This document shows, one piece after another, positions 7,697-15,991 of a stretch of DNA of 64,000 nucleotides. The notes under the pieces are model-generated. The model was not told the origin of the DNA. It worked only from the letters and a program-made list of their open reading frames with translations, and did not search any database. Source of the DNA: Aquamicrobium defluvii (GTDB taxonomy: Bacteria; Pseudomonadota; Alphaproteobacteria; Rhizobiales; Rhizobiaceae); contig NZ_SNZF01000005.1 of the NCBI RefSeq assembly GCF_004363725.1, positions 62,001-126,000 on the forward strand. Reading direction: 5' to 3'. A program made the translations under genes and the position numbers. The first letter of the stretch is position 1, and each line of letters begins with the position of its first letter.

Positions 7697-9817
7697 ATGA
7701 CGACGACTATGCCTTTTGAACTGGTACAGCCTCCGCACGCGCAACGGCACCCCCGATCCGACACGCGGCACGGCGTCACCCGCACCGACGAATACGCATG
7801 GATGCGGGCCGAGAACTGGCAGGAAGTGTTCCGCGACCCGTCCACGCTCGACCCGGCCATAAGGGCGCATCTGGAAGCAGAGAACTCCTATCAGGAAAGG
7901 CTCATGGCCGACACGGCCGAGCTGCGGAAAATCCTGTTCTCCGAGATGAAAGGACGAATCAGGGAAGACGACTCCTCCGTACCCATGAGGGACGGGCCTT
8001 ATGCCTACGGTTCCTCGTACAGGCTCGGCGGCCAGCATCCCCGCTATTTCCGCAAGGCGCTGGAAGGCAGTACCGACGAGGAAATCCTGCTCGACGGCGA
8101 CCGTGAAGCGGAAGGCAAGGCTTATTTCCAGCTCGGCGGCCTCGATCATTCGTCCGATCACAGGCGCCTGTTGTGGGCGTACGACGACAAAGGTTCCGAA
8201 TTTTACACCCTGCGTGTCCGGGACATCGCCACCGGAACAGAACTGCCGGACCGGGTCGAGAGCACCGGAGGCAGCGGCACATGGACCAGCGACAATCGCG
8301 GTTTCTTCTACACGCTGCTGGATGACAACCACCGTCCATCGAAAGTGATGTTCCACAACCTCGGAGACGATGTTGCGAATGACCGCCTGATTTACGAGGA
8401 AACCGATCCCGGCTTTTTCATGAGCGTTGGCGGCACCCGCCGCAACGACTGGATCATGATCAGCATCAGCGACCATGAGACGTCGGAATATCTCATCCTG
8501 CCTGCTGACGATCCCTTCGCCGGGCCGAGGCTCGTTGCGCCACGAGAGACCGGCCTGCAATACGAGCTGGAGGAAGGCGGCGACATATTCTTCATCCTGA
8601 CCAATGAAGGCGGCGCGAAAGACTTCAGGATCATGACCGCACCGGCAACCGATCCCCGGCGCGAAAACTGGAAGGAACTGGTCCCGCATCAACCCGGACG
8701 GCTCATCCTGTCGGTCATGGGTTTCAGGGATTATCTCGTGCGCCTCGAACGCTTCGAGGGGTTGCCGCGCATCATAGTTCGGGAGCGCGCTACCGGCGAA
8801 GAACATGCCATCGCTTTCGATGAGGAAGCCTATTCGCTCGGCATGGCAGGTTCCTACGAATACGATACGGATGTGCTGCGCTTTTCCTATTCGTCCATGA
8901 CCACTCCGGCGCAGGTGTTCGACTATGATATGGGCACGCGCGAGCGCACCCTGCTCAAGACGCAGGAAGTGCCTTCCGGCCATGATCCGGATGCCTATGT
9001 TACCCGACGCCTGATGGCGACGGCGCAGGATGGCGAGACGGTACCCGTCTCGCTGGTCTACCGCCACGACACGCCACTCGACGGATCGGCCCCCTGTCTG
9101 CTCTACGGGTACGGTTCCTATGGAATCACCATACCCGCCTCCTTCAACACGAACTGCCTGTCGCTGGTGGATCGTGGCTTCGTCTACGCCATCGCGCATG
9201 TGCGGGGCGGCAAGGACAAGGGCTACTCCTGGTACGAAGACGGCAAGCGGGCGCAAAAGCAGAATAGCTTCAAGGATTTCATCGCAGTCGCGAAACACCT
9301 TGTCAGCGAAGGTTACACGTCGCACGACCGCATCGTTGCACAAGGCGGCTCTGCCGGCGGCATGCTGATGGGCGCCATCGCCAACATGGCTCCCGACGCT
9401 TTCGGCGCTATCATCGCCGAGGTGCCCTTCGTCGATGTGCTCAACACGATGCTGGACGCATCCTTGCCCCTCACCCCGCCCGAATGGCCGGAATGGGGCA
9501 ATCCCATCGCCTCGGAAGAGGACTACAGGACGATTGCCGCCTATTCGCCCTATGACAATGTGGGCGCGCTGAACTACCCTCCGATCCTTGCGCTCGCCGG
9601 TCTCACCGATCCGCGTGTCACCTACTGGGAGCCTGCCAAATGGGTCGCGCGGCTGCGCGAAAGGAAGAGCGGCGGCAATCCGGTCCTGTTCAAGATCAAC
9701 ATGGATTCGGGCCACGCCGGAGCCTCCGGCCGCTTTTCCCGGCTGGAGGAGATTGCCTATACCTATGCCTTTGCACTGAAGGTCACCGGCAAGGCCGGGG
9801 TCACACTGGTTTCTTAA
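7697..9817 (+). CDS. ptrB: Oligopeptidase B (S9A serine peptidase)
   Basis: A 706-residue cytoplasmic peptidase that cleaves short peptides after basic residues. The N-terminal half is the seven-bladed propeller that screens substrate size, and the C-terminal half is the alpha/beta-hydrolase catalytic domain. The triad can be placed at Ser552 (GGSAGG), Asp638 (LTDPRV) and His673 (SGHAGASGR). The start at ATG 7697 (MTTTMPFELV) is preferred over an upstream ATG at 7655, whose extension (SWSFTCERNGNHK) is not family-like. There is no signal peptide. It stands alone, convergent with the cytochrome genes downstream. Confidence 0.93.
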   Translation: MTTTMPFELVQPPHAQRHPRSDTRHGVTRTDEYAWMRAENWQEVFRDPSTLDPAIRAHLEAENSYQERLMADTAELRKILFSEMKGRIREDDSSVPMRDGPYAYGSSYRLGGQHPRYFRKALEGSTDEEILLDGDREAEGKAYFQLGGLDHSSDHRRLLWAYDDKGSEFYTLRVRDIATGTELPDRVESTGGSGTWTSDNRGFFYTLLDDNHRPSKVMFHNLGDDVANDRLIYEETDPGFFMSVGGTRRNDWIMISISDHETSEYLILPADDPFAGPRLVAPRETGLQYELEEGGDIFFILTNEGGAKDFRIMTAPATDPRRENWKELVPHQPGRLILSVMGFRDYLVRLERFEGLPRIIVRERATGEEHAIAFDEEAYSLGMAGSYEYDTDVLRFSYSSMTTPAQVFDYDMGTRERTLLKTQEVPSGHDPDAYVTRRLMATAQDGETVPVSLVYRHDTPLDGSAPCLLYGYGSYGITIPASFNTNCLSLVDRGFVYAIAHVRGGKDKGYSWYEDGKRAQKQNSFKDFIAVAKHLVSEGYTSHDRIVAQGGSAGGMLMGAIANMAPDAFGAIIAEVPFVDVLNTMLDASLPLTPPEWPEWGNPIASEEDYRTIAAYSPYDNVGALNYPPILALAGLTDPRVTYWEPAKWVARLRERKSGGNPVLFKINMDSGHAGASGRFSRLEEIAYTYAFALKVTGKAGVTLVS

Positions 9818-9917
9818 AGTGCGTCGCGATCTTCCAGATTCGCTCCTTACGCTTTAAGCACCTGTTTTACGCATGTCGCCCGAAGCTGCTTCCCGGTTTC
9901 GGGCAACACGCTTTAGA
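9818..9917. repeat. Palindromic intergenic repeat element
   Basis: Sequence between the two convergent genes contains an imperfect 12-base inverted repeat, with core CCCGAA at 9879-9884 and TTCGGG at 9898-9903 extended by TGTCG/CAACA. It resembles the palindromic intergenic elements scattered in Hyphomicrobiales genomes and may also act as a bidirectional terminator. Confidence 0.55.
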
Positions 9918-9928
9918 ATGCGCCATCG

Positions 9929-10867
9929 TCAGGGACGGCGTGCCGGATAGCCATTCGGATGCGCCGGTATGGCCTTGAGATAGGCTGCGATCGCTTCGCG
10001 GTCTTCAGAGGTCAGTTCGGCCATGTTCCTCTGCACCTCGGCCATCGAACCGCCGACGGAATCGAAATCGGGCGTGAAGCCGGTTTCGAGATAGCCGGCG
10101 ATGTCCGCCTCGGACCAGTCGGCGATACCGCCCTCGCCGGCAGTGATATTGGGCACCACACCGTCGCCCTCCGCCGCGACCGCGCCCGCCAGCCACCTGC
10201 CGGTATCAGGCCCGCCGGCAAAATCGCGCGGCGTATGGCATTCGCCGCAATGGCCCGGCCCTTCCACCAGATACCGCCCTGCCAGCACCTTGTCGGATGC
10301 ATCGGCGATTTCCACCACGGGCCTGTCGCTCATATAGAGCAATTTCCAGAGGCCGATGCCCCGGCGGACATTGAACGGAAACGCCAGGTCATGCCCGGCT
10401 GTCTGCCCCGCGACAGCCGGCAGCGTCTGCATGAAGGCAAACAGATCGGCGATGTCCTGCGGCTTCATGCGCGCATAGGAGGTGTAGGGAAAAGCGGGAT
10501 AGTAGTGCCGGCCGTCCGGTGAAACGCCCTTCAGCATCGCTGCGGCGAAATCGTCGAGCGTCCAGTTGCCGATGCCATCGCTGGCGTCCTGCGAAATGTT
10601 GGGCGCAACGAAGGTTCCGAACGGCGTCCTCAGCTCCACGCCACCTGCAAGCTGAAAGCGGGCCTCGCCCTCAGCCCCCTTGGCAGCATGGCAGGAGGCG
10701 CAGCCGCCGGCGTGGAAAATGCGCAGCCCGCGCTCTGCATTTCCCGGCTCCGCCGTCGTCATGATCCGCTGATCGGGCCGTTGCGGCGCGGAGAGGAACC
10801 AGCCTGCCGCCGAGCCCGCTGCAATCACCAAGCCGAAAATGGCGCCGACCTTGCCAACTCTGGACAT
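9929..10867 (-). CDS. Diheme c-type cytochrome
   Basis: A 312-residue protein with an N-terminal membrane anchor/signal (about residues 5-25) and two cytochrome c domains. Each carries a CxxCH heme site: CASCH in the first half and CGECH in the second. An axial methionine is likely supplied by segments such as YTSYARMKP (inference). It resembles the diheme cytochrome subunits of membrane alcohol, aldehyde or sugar dehydrogenases, acting in the periplasm. The start is ATG 10867; a TTG at 10876 is possible. It follows the c556-type cytochrome gene after about ten bases, so the two form an operon. No dehydrogenase subunit is adjacent, so the electron donor is unknown. Confidence 0.85.
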   Translation of the reverse strand: MSRVGKVGAIFGLVIAAGSAAGWFLSAPQRPDQRIMTTAEPGNAERGLRIFHAGGCASCHAAKGAEGEARFQLAGGVELRTPFGTFVAPNISQDASDGIGNWTLDDFAAAMLKGVSPDGRHYYPAFPYTSYARMKPQDIADLFAFMQTLPAVAGQTAGHDLAFPFNVRRGIGLWKLLYMSDRPVVEIADASDKVLAGRYLVEGPGHCGECHTPRDFAGGPDTGRWLAGAVAAEGDGVVPNITAGEGGIADWSEADIAGYLETGFTPDFDSVGGSMAEVQRNMAELTSEDREAIAAYLKAIPAHPNGYPARRP

Positions 10868-10876
10868 GGGCGGCAA

Positions 10877-11314
10877 TCAGCCCTTGTGGATGCGGAAGTT
10901 TTCGTGGCAGGCGCCACAGCTCGCACCGATCGCGCCAAACTTCGCCTTGAGCGCATCGAGGTCTGCCGGGGCATCCGCCAGTGCTGCGCCGACCGCATCC
11001 TCGAATTTCTTTTCCGCGTCCCTGAAGCCGTCCGGATTGTCCCAGATCGCGGGGGCAGCGCTCGTGTCACCTGTATTCGAACCTTCGGGGTAAAGTGCCC
11101 CGATATCGAATTTTCCGGCATTGTCCTTCATCGCTTCCAGCGTCCTGAGCACCGACGCGGCGTCGAAAGGCTCCTGCCCCTTCACCACCTTGGAAAGATC
11201 GCCGGTCAGCTTGCCCCGCTCCTTCATCAGCGCTTTCCGGTCGGCAAGCGGGTCGGCAGATGCCGCGGTACCGGCAAGGGCGAGGATGGAGATGGCGAGT
11301 AGAAGCTTTCTCAT
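10877..11314 (-). CDS. Cytochrome c-556/c' type (four-helix) periplasmic cytochrome
   Basis: A 145-residue protein with a clear signal peptide (MRKLLLAISILALAGTAASA, cleavage after residue 20), followed by an all-helical domain and a single heme site, CGACH, near the C terminus. A C-terminal CxxCH in a four-helix bundle is the hallmark of cytochrome c'/c556. It is the first gene of the two-gene unit with the diheme cytochrome and probably exchanges electrons with it in the periplasm (inference). Confidence 0.88.
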   Translation of the reverse strand: MRKLLLAISILALAGTAASADPLADRKALMKERGKLTGDLSKVVKGQEPFDAASVLRTLEAMKDNAGKFDIGALYPEGSNTGDTSAAPAIWDNPDGFRDAEKKFEDAVGAALADAPADLDALKAKFGAIGASCGACHENFRIHKG

Positions 11315-11442
11315 GCGTGGCTCCGTATCTGTTGAAGAAACGTGGCTATTCCGAGGGAATCGGAGGATGGGCTCTAAGCTGCCCCGAAACGTGAAAGATT
11401 TCGCCTCACGCTTGCGTGAGACGATCGTGAAGCCCGAAAAGA

Positions 11443-11467
11443 AAAGCCCCGGACCGGCCGGGGCTTT
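11443..11467 (-). terminator. Intrinsic terminator of sodB
   Basis: A perfect 10-base inverted repeat (AAAGCCCCGG / CCGGGGCTTT) with a 5-base loop. On the minus strand it is followed by TTTTCTTTT-like sequence. It lies just past the sodB stop. Confidence 0.88.
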
Positions 11468-11479
11468 GCGCTGGATGGA

Positions 11480-12082
11480 TCAGGCGCCGGCCTTCTCGTA
11501 CAATTCGAGCACATGGTCCCAGTTGATGAGGCTGTCCACGAAGGCTTCGAGGTATTTCGGGCGGGCGTTGCGATAGTCGATGTAGTAGGAGTGCTCCCAA
11601 ACGTCGACACCGAGGATCGGCGAAGCGCCATGAACCAGCGGGTTCTCGCCATTCGGGGTCTTGGTGATTTCCAGCTTGCCGTCCTTGACGGAAACCCAGG
11701 CCCAGCCCGAGCCGAACTGCGTGGTGCCGGCATTGATGAAATCGGCACGGAATTTGTCATAACCGCCGAGATCGCTGTCGATCGCCTTCTGAAGCGCGGC
11801 CGGAAGCTTGTTGCCGCCGCCGCCCTTTTTCATCCATTTCCAGAAATGGATGTGGTTGTAGTGCTGGGCGGCGTTGTTGAAGAGGCCCTGGTTCTTGCCG
11901 AACGACTGCCTGACCACTTCCTCGACGGAGAGATCACCCATGCCGGCTTCTGCCGCAAGCTTGTTGCCATTGTCGACATAGGCCTTGTGGTGCTTGTCAT
12001 GGTGATACTCAAGCGTCTCCTTCGACATGTAGGGCTGGAGAGCCTCGTAGTCGTACGGGAGATCGGGAAGTTCGAAAGCCAT
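11480..12082 (-). CDS. sodB: Iron-type superoxide dismutase
   Basis: A 200-residue Fe/Mn superoxide dismutase converting superoxide to oxygen and peroxide. Metal ligands are visible as His27 (YHHDKHH), His77 (NHIHFW), Asp160 and His164 (DVWEHSYYIDY). Gln73 within AAQHYNH, in place of the Gly/Gln arrangement of Mn enzymes, favours the iron type. There is no signal peptide, so it acts in the cytoplasm. A GAGGAG ribosome site lies before the ATG. An intrinsic-terminator-like hairpin sits immediately upstream of that site (12104-12123) and may end the upstream aminotransferase transcript or influence sodB expression. Confidence 0.95.
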   Translation of the reverse strand: MAFELPDLPYDYEALQPYMSKETLEYHHDKHHKAYVDNGNKLAAEAGMGDLSVEEVVRQSFGKNQGLFNNAAQHYNHIHFWKWMKKGGGGNKLPAALQKAIDSDLGGYDKFRADFINAGTTQFGSGWAWVSVKDGKLEITKTPNGENPLVHGASPILGVDVWEHSYYIDYRNARPKYLEAFVDSLINWDHVLELYEKAGA

Positions 12083-12101
12083 TGGTCTTACTCCTCAAAA
12101 A

Positions 12102-12124
12102 AAATCCGGCTGGGTTACCGGACT
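12102..12124 (-). terminator. Terminator-like hairpin between the aminotransferase gene and sodB
   Basis: On the minus strand a 7-bp stem (AGTCCGG / CCGGATT, one G-T pair) with an 8-base loop is followed by eight T residues, then directly by the GAGGAG of sodB. It fits an intrinsic terminator of the upstream aminotransferase gene, or an attenuator in the sodB leader. Confidence 0.7.
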
Positions 12125-12187
12125 AACATAGGTACGCATGCCACGGGAACAACTCCCGCCGCGAAGCACCGGACACCTTTTATTTGC

Positions 12188-13066
12188 TCACGAAGCGGAA
12201 GTCGAATGCGCCCATTCCCAATAAAGCTCCCGCGCCTTCCTGGCTACAGGCCCGGCTGGCAATTGCCTGTCCTCGAAGCGGACGACGGGCACGACCTTGG
12301 AATGATTTCCGGTGGAAAATATCTCGTCGGCCTCGCGGAAATCGCGCACGGTCAGCGTCTTTTCGGTGGTCTGGAAACCATAGTCCGCCAACAGCCGGAT
12401 CGTGCGGGCGCGCGTGATTCCGGCGAGGAACGTGCCGTTCGCGGATGGGGTGAACACATGGCCGTCCTTCACCATGAAAATATTGGTCGAACCGGTCTCG
12501 GCCACATTGCCCAGCATGTCGAGCACCAGCGCATTGTCGAAGCCGCGCATCCGCGCCTCCAGGATGGCGCGCGCATTGTTGGGGTACAGGCACCCGGCCT
12601 TGGCATTGGTGGGCATGGTTTCGATGGTCGGCCTGCGGAACGGCGAGACCGTGACCGAAAATCCTTCCGGCGCCAGCATTGGCGATTCGTAGAGGCAAAG
12701 GCAGAAACGGGTCGATGCAGGGTCCGCCGGCACCCCCATATAACCGCCATGCTCGGCCCAGTACATCGGCCGGATGTAAACGGCGGTCTTGCCATCGAAT
12801 CGCTTCAGGCCGTCCCATGTCAGTTCCACGATCCGGTCAGGGCTCATGGTCGGTTTCAGACCCAGCGCAATTGCGGAGGCGTTGACGCGCGCCGCATGAA
12901 GATCGAGATCGGGCGCCACGCCTTCGAACCAGCGCGCGCCGTCGAATACGGTCGAGCCCAGCCACATGGCATGGCTCATCGGCCCGATCAGCGCGACATT
13001 GCCCTCATGCCAGTCGCCATCCACATAGCTCCAGGTCGTCGTGCGCGCTTTTTCCGCCAATGTCAT
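12188..13066 (-). CDS. Branched-chain aminotransferase family (class IV PLP) protein
   Basis: A 292-residue fold-type IV PLP enzyme. The PLP lysine is in PTNAKAGCLYPNN, and the family patterns WLGSTVFDGAR, AVYIRPMYWAE and ETGSTNIFMVKDG are all present. Such proteins transfer the amino group of Leu, Ile or Val to 2-oxoglutarate, but relatives act on other amino acids or as aminodeoxychorismate lyases, so substrate is not certain and no symbol is given. A perfect palindrome sits 25 bases upstream of the start (13091-13108), suggesting a dedicated repressor. It is upstream of sodB on the same strand, separated by a terminator-like hairpin. Confidence 0.82.
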   Translation of the reverse strand: MTLAEKARTTTWSYVDGDWHEGNVALIGPMSHAMWLGSTVFDGARWFEGVAPDLDLHAARVNASAIALGLKPTMSPDRIVELTWDGLKRFDGKTAVYIRPMYWAEHGGYMGVPADPASTRFCLCLYESPMLAPEGFSVTVSPFRRPTIETMPTNAKAGCLYPNNARAILEARMRGFDNALVLDMLGNVAETGSTNIFMVKDGHVFTPSANGTFLAGITRARTIRLLADYGFQTTEKTLTVRDFREADEIFSTGNHSKVVPVVRFEDRQLPAGPVARKARELYWEWAHSTSAS

Positions 13067-13374
13067 GTCGTTTCCAGTCCGTCGGTTTTAACCAATGTCA
13101 CCATTGGTCGTCTCTTGCCGCCCGCCCGTCAATCACGAAGACGTCATAATCATTAATCCAGAACCGGCCACATAATCTGTTTACCTTCCTTTCAGCAGCA
13201 CCATCTAAGGTCGGGCAACCCGTTGCCGATTGGCAACAGTGGAACCTTAGTCACATGTTCGCCTTTATTTATCCTCCCTGCGGCCAGATTCGGCACTACC
13301 TATCGGCCCGGTCGGGAGAGGCGACGCCCATGGCGTGCCCATGTGAACAGTAAGAAAGATCGAGACTGCAGCTT
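13067..13374. other. Divergent intergenic region with palindromes
   Basis: No gene is supported. The region carries the promoters of the aminotransferase and L,D-transpeptidase genes. Two palindromes are visible: the operator-like one at 13091-13108, and a smaller perfect one at 13222-13237 (GTTGCC, GATT, GGCAAC). Confidence 0.6.
13091..13108. promoter_or_regulatory. Operator-like palindrome upstream of the aminotransferase gene
   Basis: A perfect inverted repeat ACCAATG-N4-CATTGGT lies 25 bases before the aminotransferase start codon, where a repressor would block transcription. The size and spacing suit a dimeric winged-helix regulator such as MarR (inference); none is encoded next to it. 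Confidence 0.55.
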
Positions 13375-14184
13375 ATGGCAACAGATTCACCTCCCGCCCT
13401 GCTGACAAGGCGTCGTTTCCTCAATATGGCGGCGATGGGCGCGGCAGCGGCCACCGTATCGGCCTGCACCACCACATCCCCCTCCGTCCCCCTTGGCCCT
13501 CCAGAGCCGCAAGCCCAGCCGGAACTCGGCAGTTACGACATCATGTATGGCCCGGTGTTCGACGGAGGCTACGAGATTCCTGCGGTCCCGTATCGCAAGA
13601 TCGATTCGAAATTCCTGCGCCAGATCGTGCCAGATCCGACCGGCGAACGTCCCGGCACCATTGTCGTCGACACCTCGCAGCACTTCCTCTATCTCGTCCG
13701 CGAAGACGGGCAGGCCATACGCTATGGTGTCGGTCTGGGCCGCGCCGGTTTCGAGTGGGCGGGCCGCGCGGTCGTCCAGTACAAGCGCGAATGGCCGAAG
13801 TGGACCCCTCCGGACGAGATGATCGCCCGCCAGCCGGAACTGGAGAAATACAGCTCGCGCAACGGCGGCATGCCTCCGGGGTTGATGAACCCGCTGGGTG
13901 CGCGCGCGCTCTACATATTCCAGAACAACGAGGATACGCTTTACCGTATCCACGGCTCGCCTGAGTGGCACTCGATCGGCAAGTCGATCTCGTCCGGCTG
14001 CGTGCGCCTGATGAACCAGGACATCATCGACCTCCATAGCCGCGTTCCCGGCAAGACGCCCATTCTCGTCACGAACGGGCTAGGCGCGCGCATCGCCGGC
14101 CATGATCCGGGCGGCGTCGCTGTCGATGCGGGCGTGCCCGAGGGCTCCACCCTTCTCGGTCGCGTCAGCCGCTCGTGGCTTTGA
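13375..14184 (+). CDS. L,D-transpeptidase (ErfK/YbiS family) lipoprotein
   Basis: A 269-residue cell-wall enzyme. The N terminus has TRRRFLNMA followed by a hydrophobic stretch and a lipobox ending at Cys31 (TVSAC), so it may be exported by the twin-arginine route and lipidated. The YkuD catalytic domain spans about residues 90-235, with catalytic Cys209 in HGSPEWHSIGKSISSGCVRLM, which also supplies the conserved His. Such enzymes form 3-3 peptidoglycan crosslinks or attach proteins to the wall. It is monogenic and ends at a strong shared terminator. A second family member is at 28935-29540. Confidence 0.9.
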   Translation: MATDSPPALLTRRRFLNMAAMGAAAATVSACTTTSPSVPLGPPEPQAQPELGSYDIMYGPVFDGGYEIPAVPYRKIDSKFLRQIVPDPTGERPGTIVVDTSQHFLYLVREDGQAIRYGVGLGRAGFEWAGRAVVQYKREWPKWTPPDEMIARQPELEKYSSRNGGMPPGLMNPLGARALYIFQNNEDTLYRIHGSPEWHSIGKSISSGCVRLMNQDIIDLHSRVPGKTPILVTNGLGARIAGHDPGGVAVDAGVPEGSTLLGRVSRSWL

Positions 14185-14208
14185 CGTCAGGCTGACGGCT
14201 TCAACAGG

Positions 14209-14234
14209 AAAGGCGGCGCCCATGCGCCGCCTTT
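14209..14234. terminator. Bidirectional intrinsic terminator
   Basis: A perfect 11-base inverted repeat (AAAGGCGGCGC / GCGCCGCCTTT) with a CCAT loop lies between the convergent L,D-transpeptidase and HerA-like genes. The A/T ends allow function on both strands. Confidence 0.85.
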
Positions 14235-14255
14235 CTTGCACCATGCGGCAAGCCG

Positions 14256-15803
14256 TTACTTTCGGGTCAGACTGCCGAGAATACCGCGCACCAGCGCGCG
14301 CCCGACAGAGGATCCGACCGAACGCACCACCGACTTGATCGCCGCTTCCGTCACGGTCTGTCGGTTCGACGTTCGCGGCGCAGCGGTCCGGCGCGTGCGT
14401 GTGGTCGGGGCCGGCGCATTGCCGAAATCGGGCAAGGTCCAGCCGCCTCCGGTGCCGCCCGGTGTCTGCGGTTGCGCCTGCTGCGGCGCGGCCTGCGCCT
14501 CCGATGCGCGCTTCTGGAGAATCTCAAAGGCGGATTCACGGTCGACCGGCTGGTCGTATTGACCGGCTACCGGGCTCATTGCCACGATCTTCTGTCGCTC
14601 CTGTGGCGTCACCGGCCCGAGCCGCGACGACGGCGGGCGGATGAGCGTACGCTGGACAATCGAAGGAACGCCCTTGTTCTCCAGCGTCGAGACAAGCGCC
14701 TCGCCTGTACCGAGCTGCGTGATCGCTGTTGCGCAATCGAAATCGGGGTTCGGCCGGAAGGTGTCGGCCGCCGTCTTCACCGCCTTCTGCTCGCGCGGCG
14801 TATAGGCGCGCAGGGCGTGCTGGATGCGATTGCCAAGCTGGGCAAGTACGGTTTCCGGCACGTCGAGCGGGTTCTGCGTCACGAAGTAGACCCCGACGCC
14901 CTTGGAGCGGATCAGCCGAACGACCTGCTCGACACGGTCGACCAGCGCCTTGGGCGCATCGTCGAACAGGAGATGGGCTTCATCGAAGAAGAACACCAGC
15001 TTCGGCTTGTCGGGATCGCCAACCTCAGGCAGCACCTCGAACAGTTCCGACATGAGCCACAGCAGGAAGGTGGCATAGAGGCGCGGATTCATCATCAGCT
15101 TGTCCGCAGCCAGCACGTTGATGGCTCCCCGCCCGTCGCGCGTGGTGCGCATCAGGTCGGCGATGCGCAGCGCCGGTTCGCCGAAGAAGTTGTTGCCGCC
15201 CTGCTGCTCCAGAACCAGCAGCGAGCGCTGGATCGCGCCCACAGACTGCCTGGTGACATTGCCGTAGCGCGCGCCAATCTCGGCGGACCGCTCGGCAAGA
15301 TTGGCCAGCAGCGCCTGCAAATCCTTCATGTCGAGGAGAAGCAGCCCCTCTTCATCGGCGATGCGGAAGGCGATGTTCATGACACCTTCCTGCGCCTCGG
15401 TCAGGTTCATCAGCCGCGACAGCAACAGCGGTCCCATCTCCGAAATGGTTGCCCGAATCGGGTGGCCCTGTTCTCCGAACAGGTCCCAGAAGATCACCGG
15501 GAACTCCTGAAACTCATACGGGTCGAGATGGATTTCCTCGGCCCTTTTCAGAAGGAAGTCCTTGGCCTCGCCTATCATGGAGATGCCTGAAAGGTCGCCC
15601 TTGATATCGGCGCAGAACACCGGAACGCCGGCATTCGAAAATCCTTCGGCCAATATCTGCAAGGTCACCGTCTTGCCCGTACCGGTCGCCCCGGTGACGA
15701 GCCCATGGCGGTTGCCGTAGCGCAGCAGAAGGTTTTCCGCCTCCTGATAGCTGTCGTCAGGCTTGCGGCTTGCACCGAGGAAAATGCTGTCGTCACCCGC
15801 CAT
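14256..15803 (-). CDS. HerA-like (DUF853) P-loop ATPase/helicase
   Basis: A 515-residue protein. Walker A is GATGTGKT near residue 38, Walker B is LVFFFDEAH near residue 270, and an arginine-finger/QNP motif appears in YFVTQNPLDVPE. These match the HerA-FtsK superfamily DUF853 branch, a cytoplasmic hexameric DNA-translocating ATPase family of unclear role. The last ~110 residues are Gln/Pro/Gly-rich then basic (RTRRTAAPRTSNRQ) and end in a Gly/Val/Ser-rich helix. No NurA nuclease partner is adjacent, so a HerA-NurA defence or repair role is not supported. It is divergent from the mutase gene. Confidence 0.88.
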   Translation of the reverse strand: MAGDDSIFLGASRKPDDSYQEAENLLLRYGNRHGLVTGATGTGKTVTLQILAEGFSNAGVPVFCADIKGDLSGISMIGEAKDFLLKRAEEIHLDPYEFQEFPVIFWDLFGEQGHPIRATISEMGPLLLSRLMNLTEAQEGVMNIAFRIADEEGLLLLDMKDLQALLANLAERSAEIGARYGNVTRQSVGAIQRSLLVLEQQGGNNFFGEPALRIADLMRTTRDGRGAINVLAADKLMMNPRLYATFLLWLMSELFEVLPEVGDPDKPKLVFFFDEAHLLFDDAPKALVDRVEQVVRLIRSKGVGVYFVTQNPLDVPETVLAQLGNRIQHALRAYTPREQKAVKTAADTFRPNPDFDCATAITQLGTGEALVSTLENKGVPSIVQRTLIRPPSSRLGPVTPQERQKIVAMSPVAGQYDQPVDRESAFEILQKRASEAQAAPQQAQPQTPGGTGGGWTLPDFGNAPAPTTRTRRTAAPRTSNRQTVTEAAIKSVVRSVGSSVGRALVRGILGSLTRK

Positions 15804-15991
15804 CGTCAGTTCTCCGCAATCCCGAACGGCTCAGGGCTTCCTGGCCATCTTCTGGTATAGTAAGGCAGCCGTGAAAATCAAAGATGCAACTTCCCCACCT
15901 CCATCTGCTGCATTGCGGTAGAGGAGCAGGAACCGTACACTGCCGTCCCGGCCGATGCGGCGGACCTGGGGTGCAGCAGAGGAATCGATTC

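Noticed and set aside
7664..9715. Long minus-strand open frame opposite oligopeptidase B
   Set aside because: The plus-strand protein carries the full catalytic triad and fold. The antisense frame has no domain.
11404..11421. Small palindrome near the sodB end
   Set aside because: CTCACG-CTTG-CGTGAG is a hairpin but lies beyond the strong sodB terminator and lacks a T run, so it was not counted as a terminator.
14256..15803. Possible HerA-NurA defence or repair system
   Set aside because: Only the HerA-like ATPase is present. No nuclease or other anti-phage partner is adjacent, and the DUF853 branch is a common housekeeping gene in this order.
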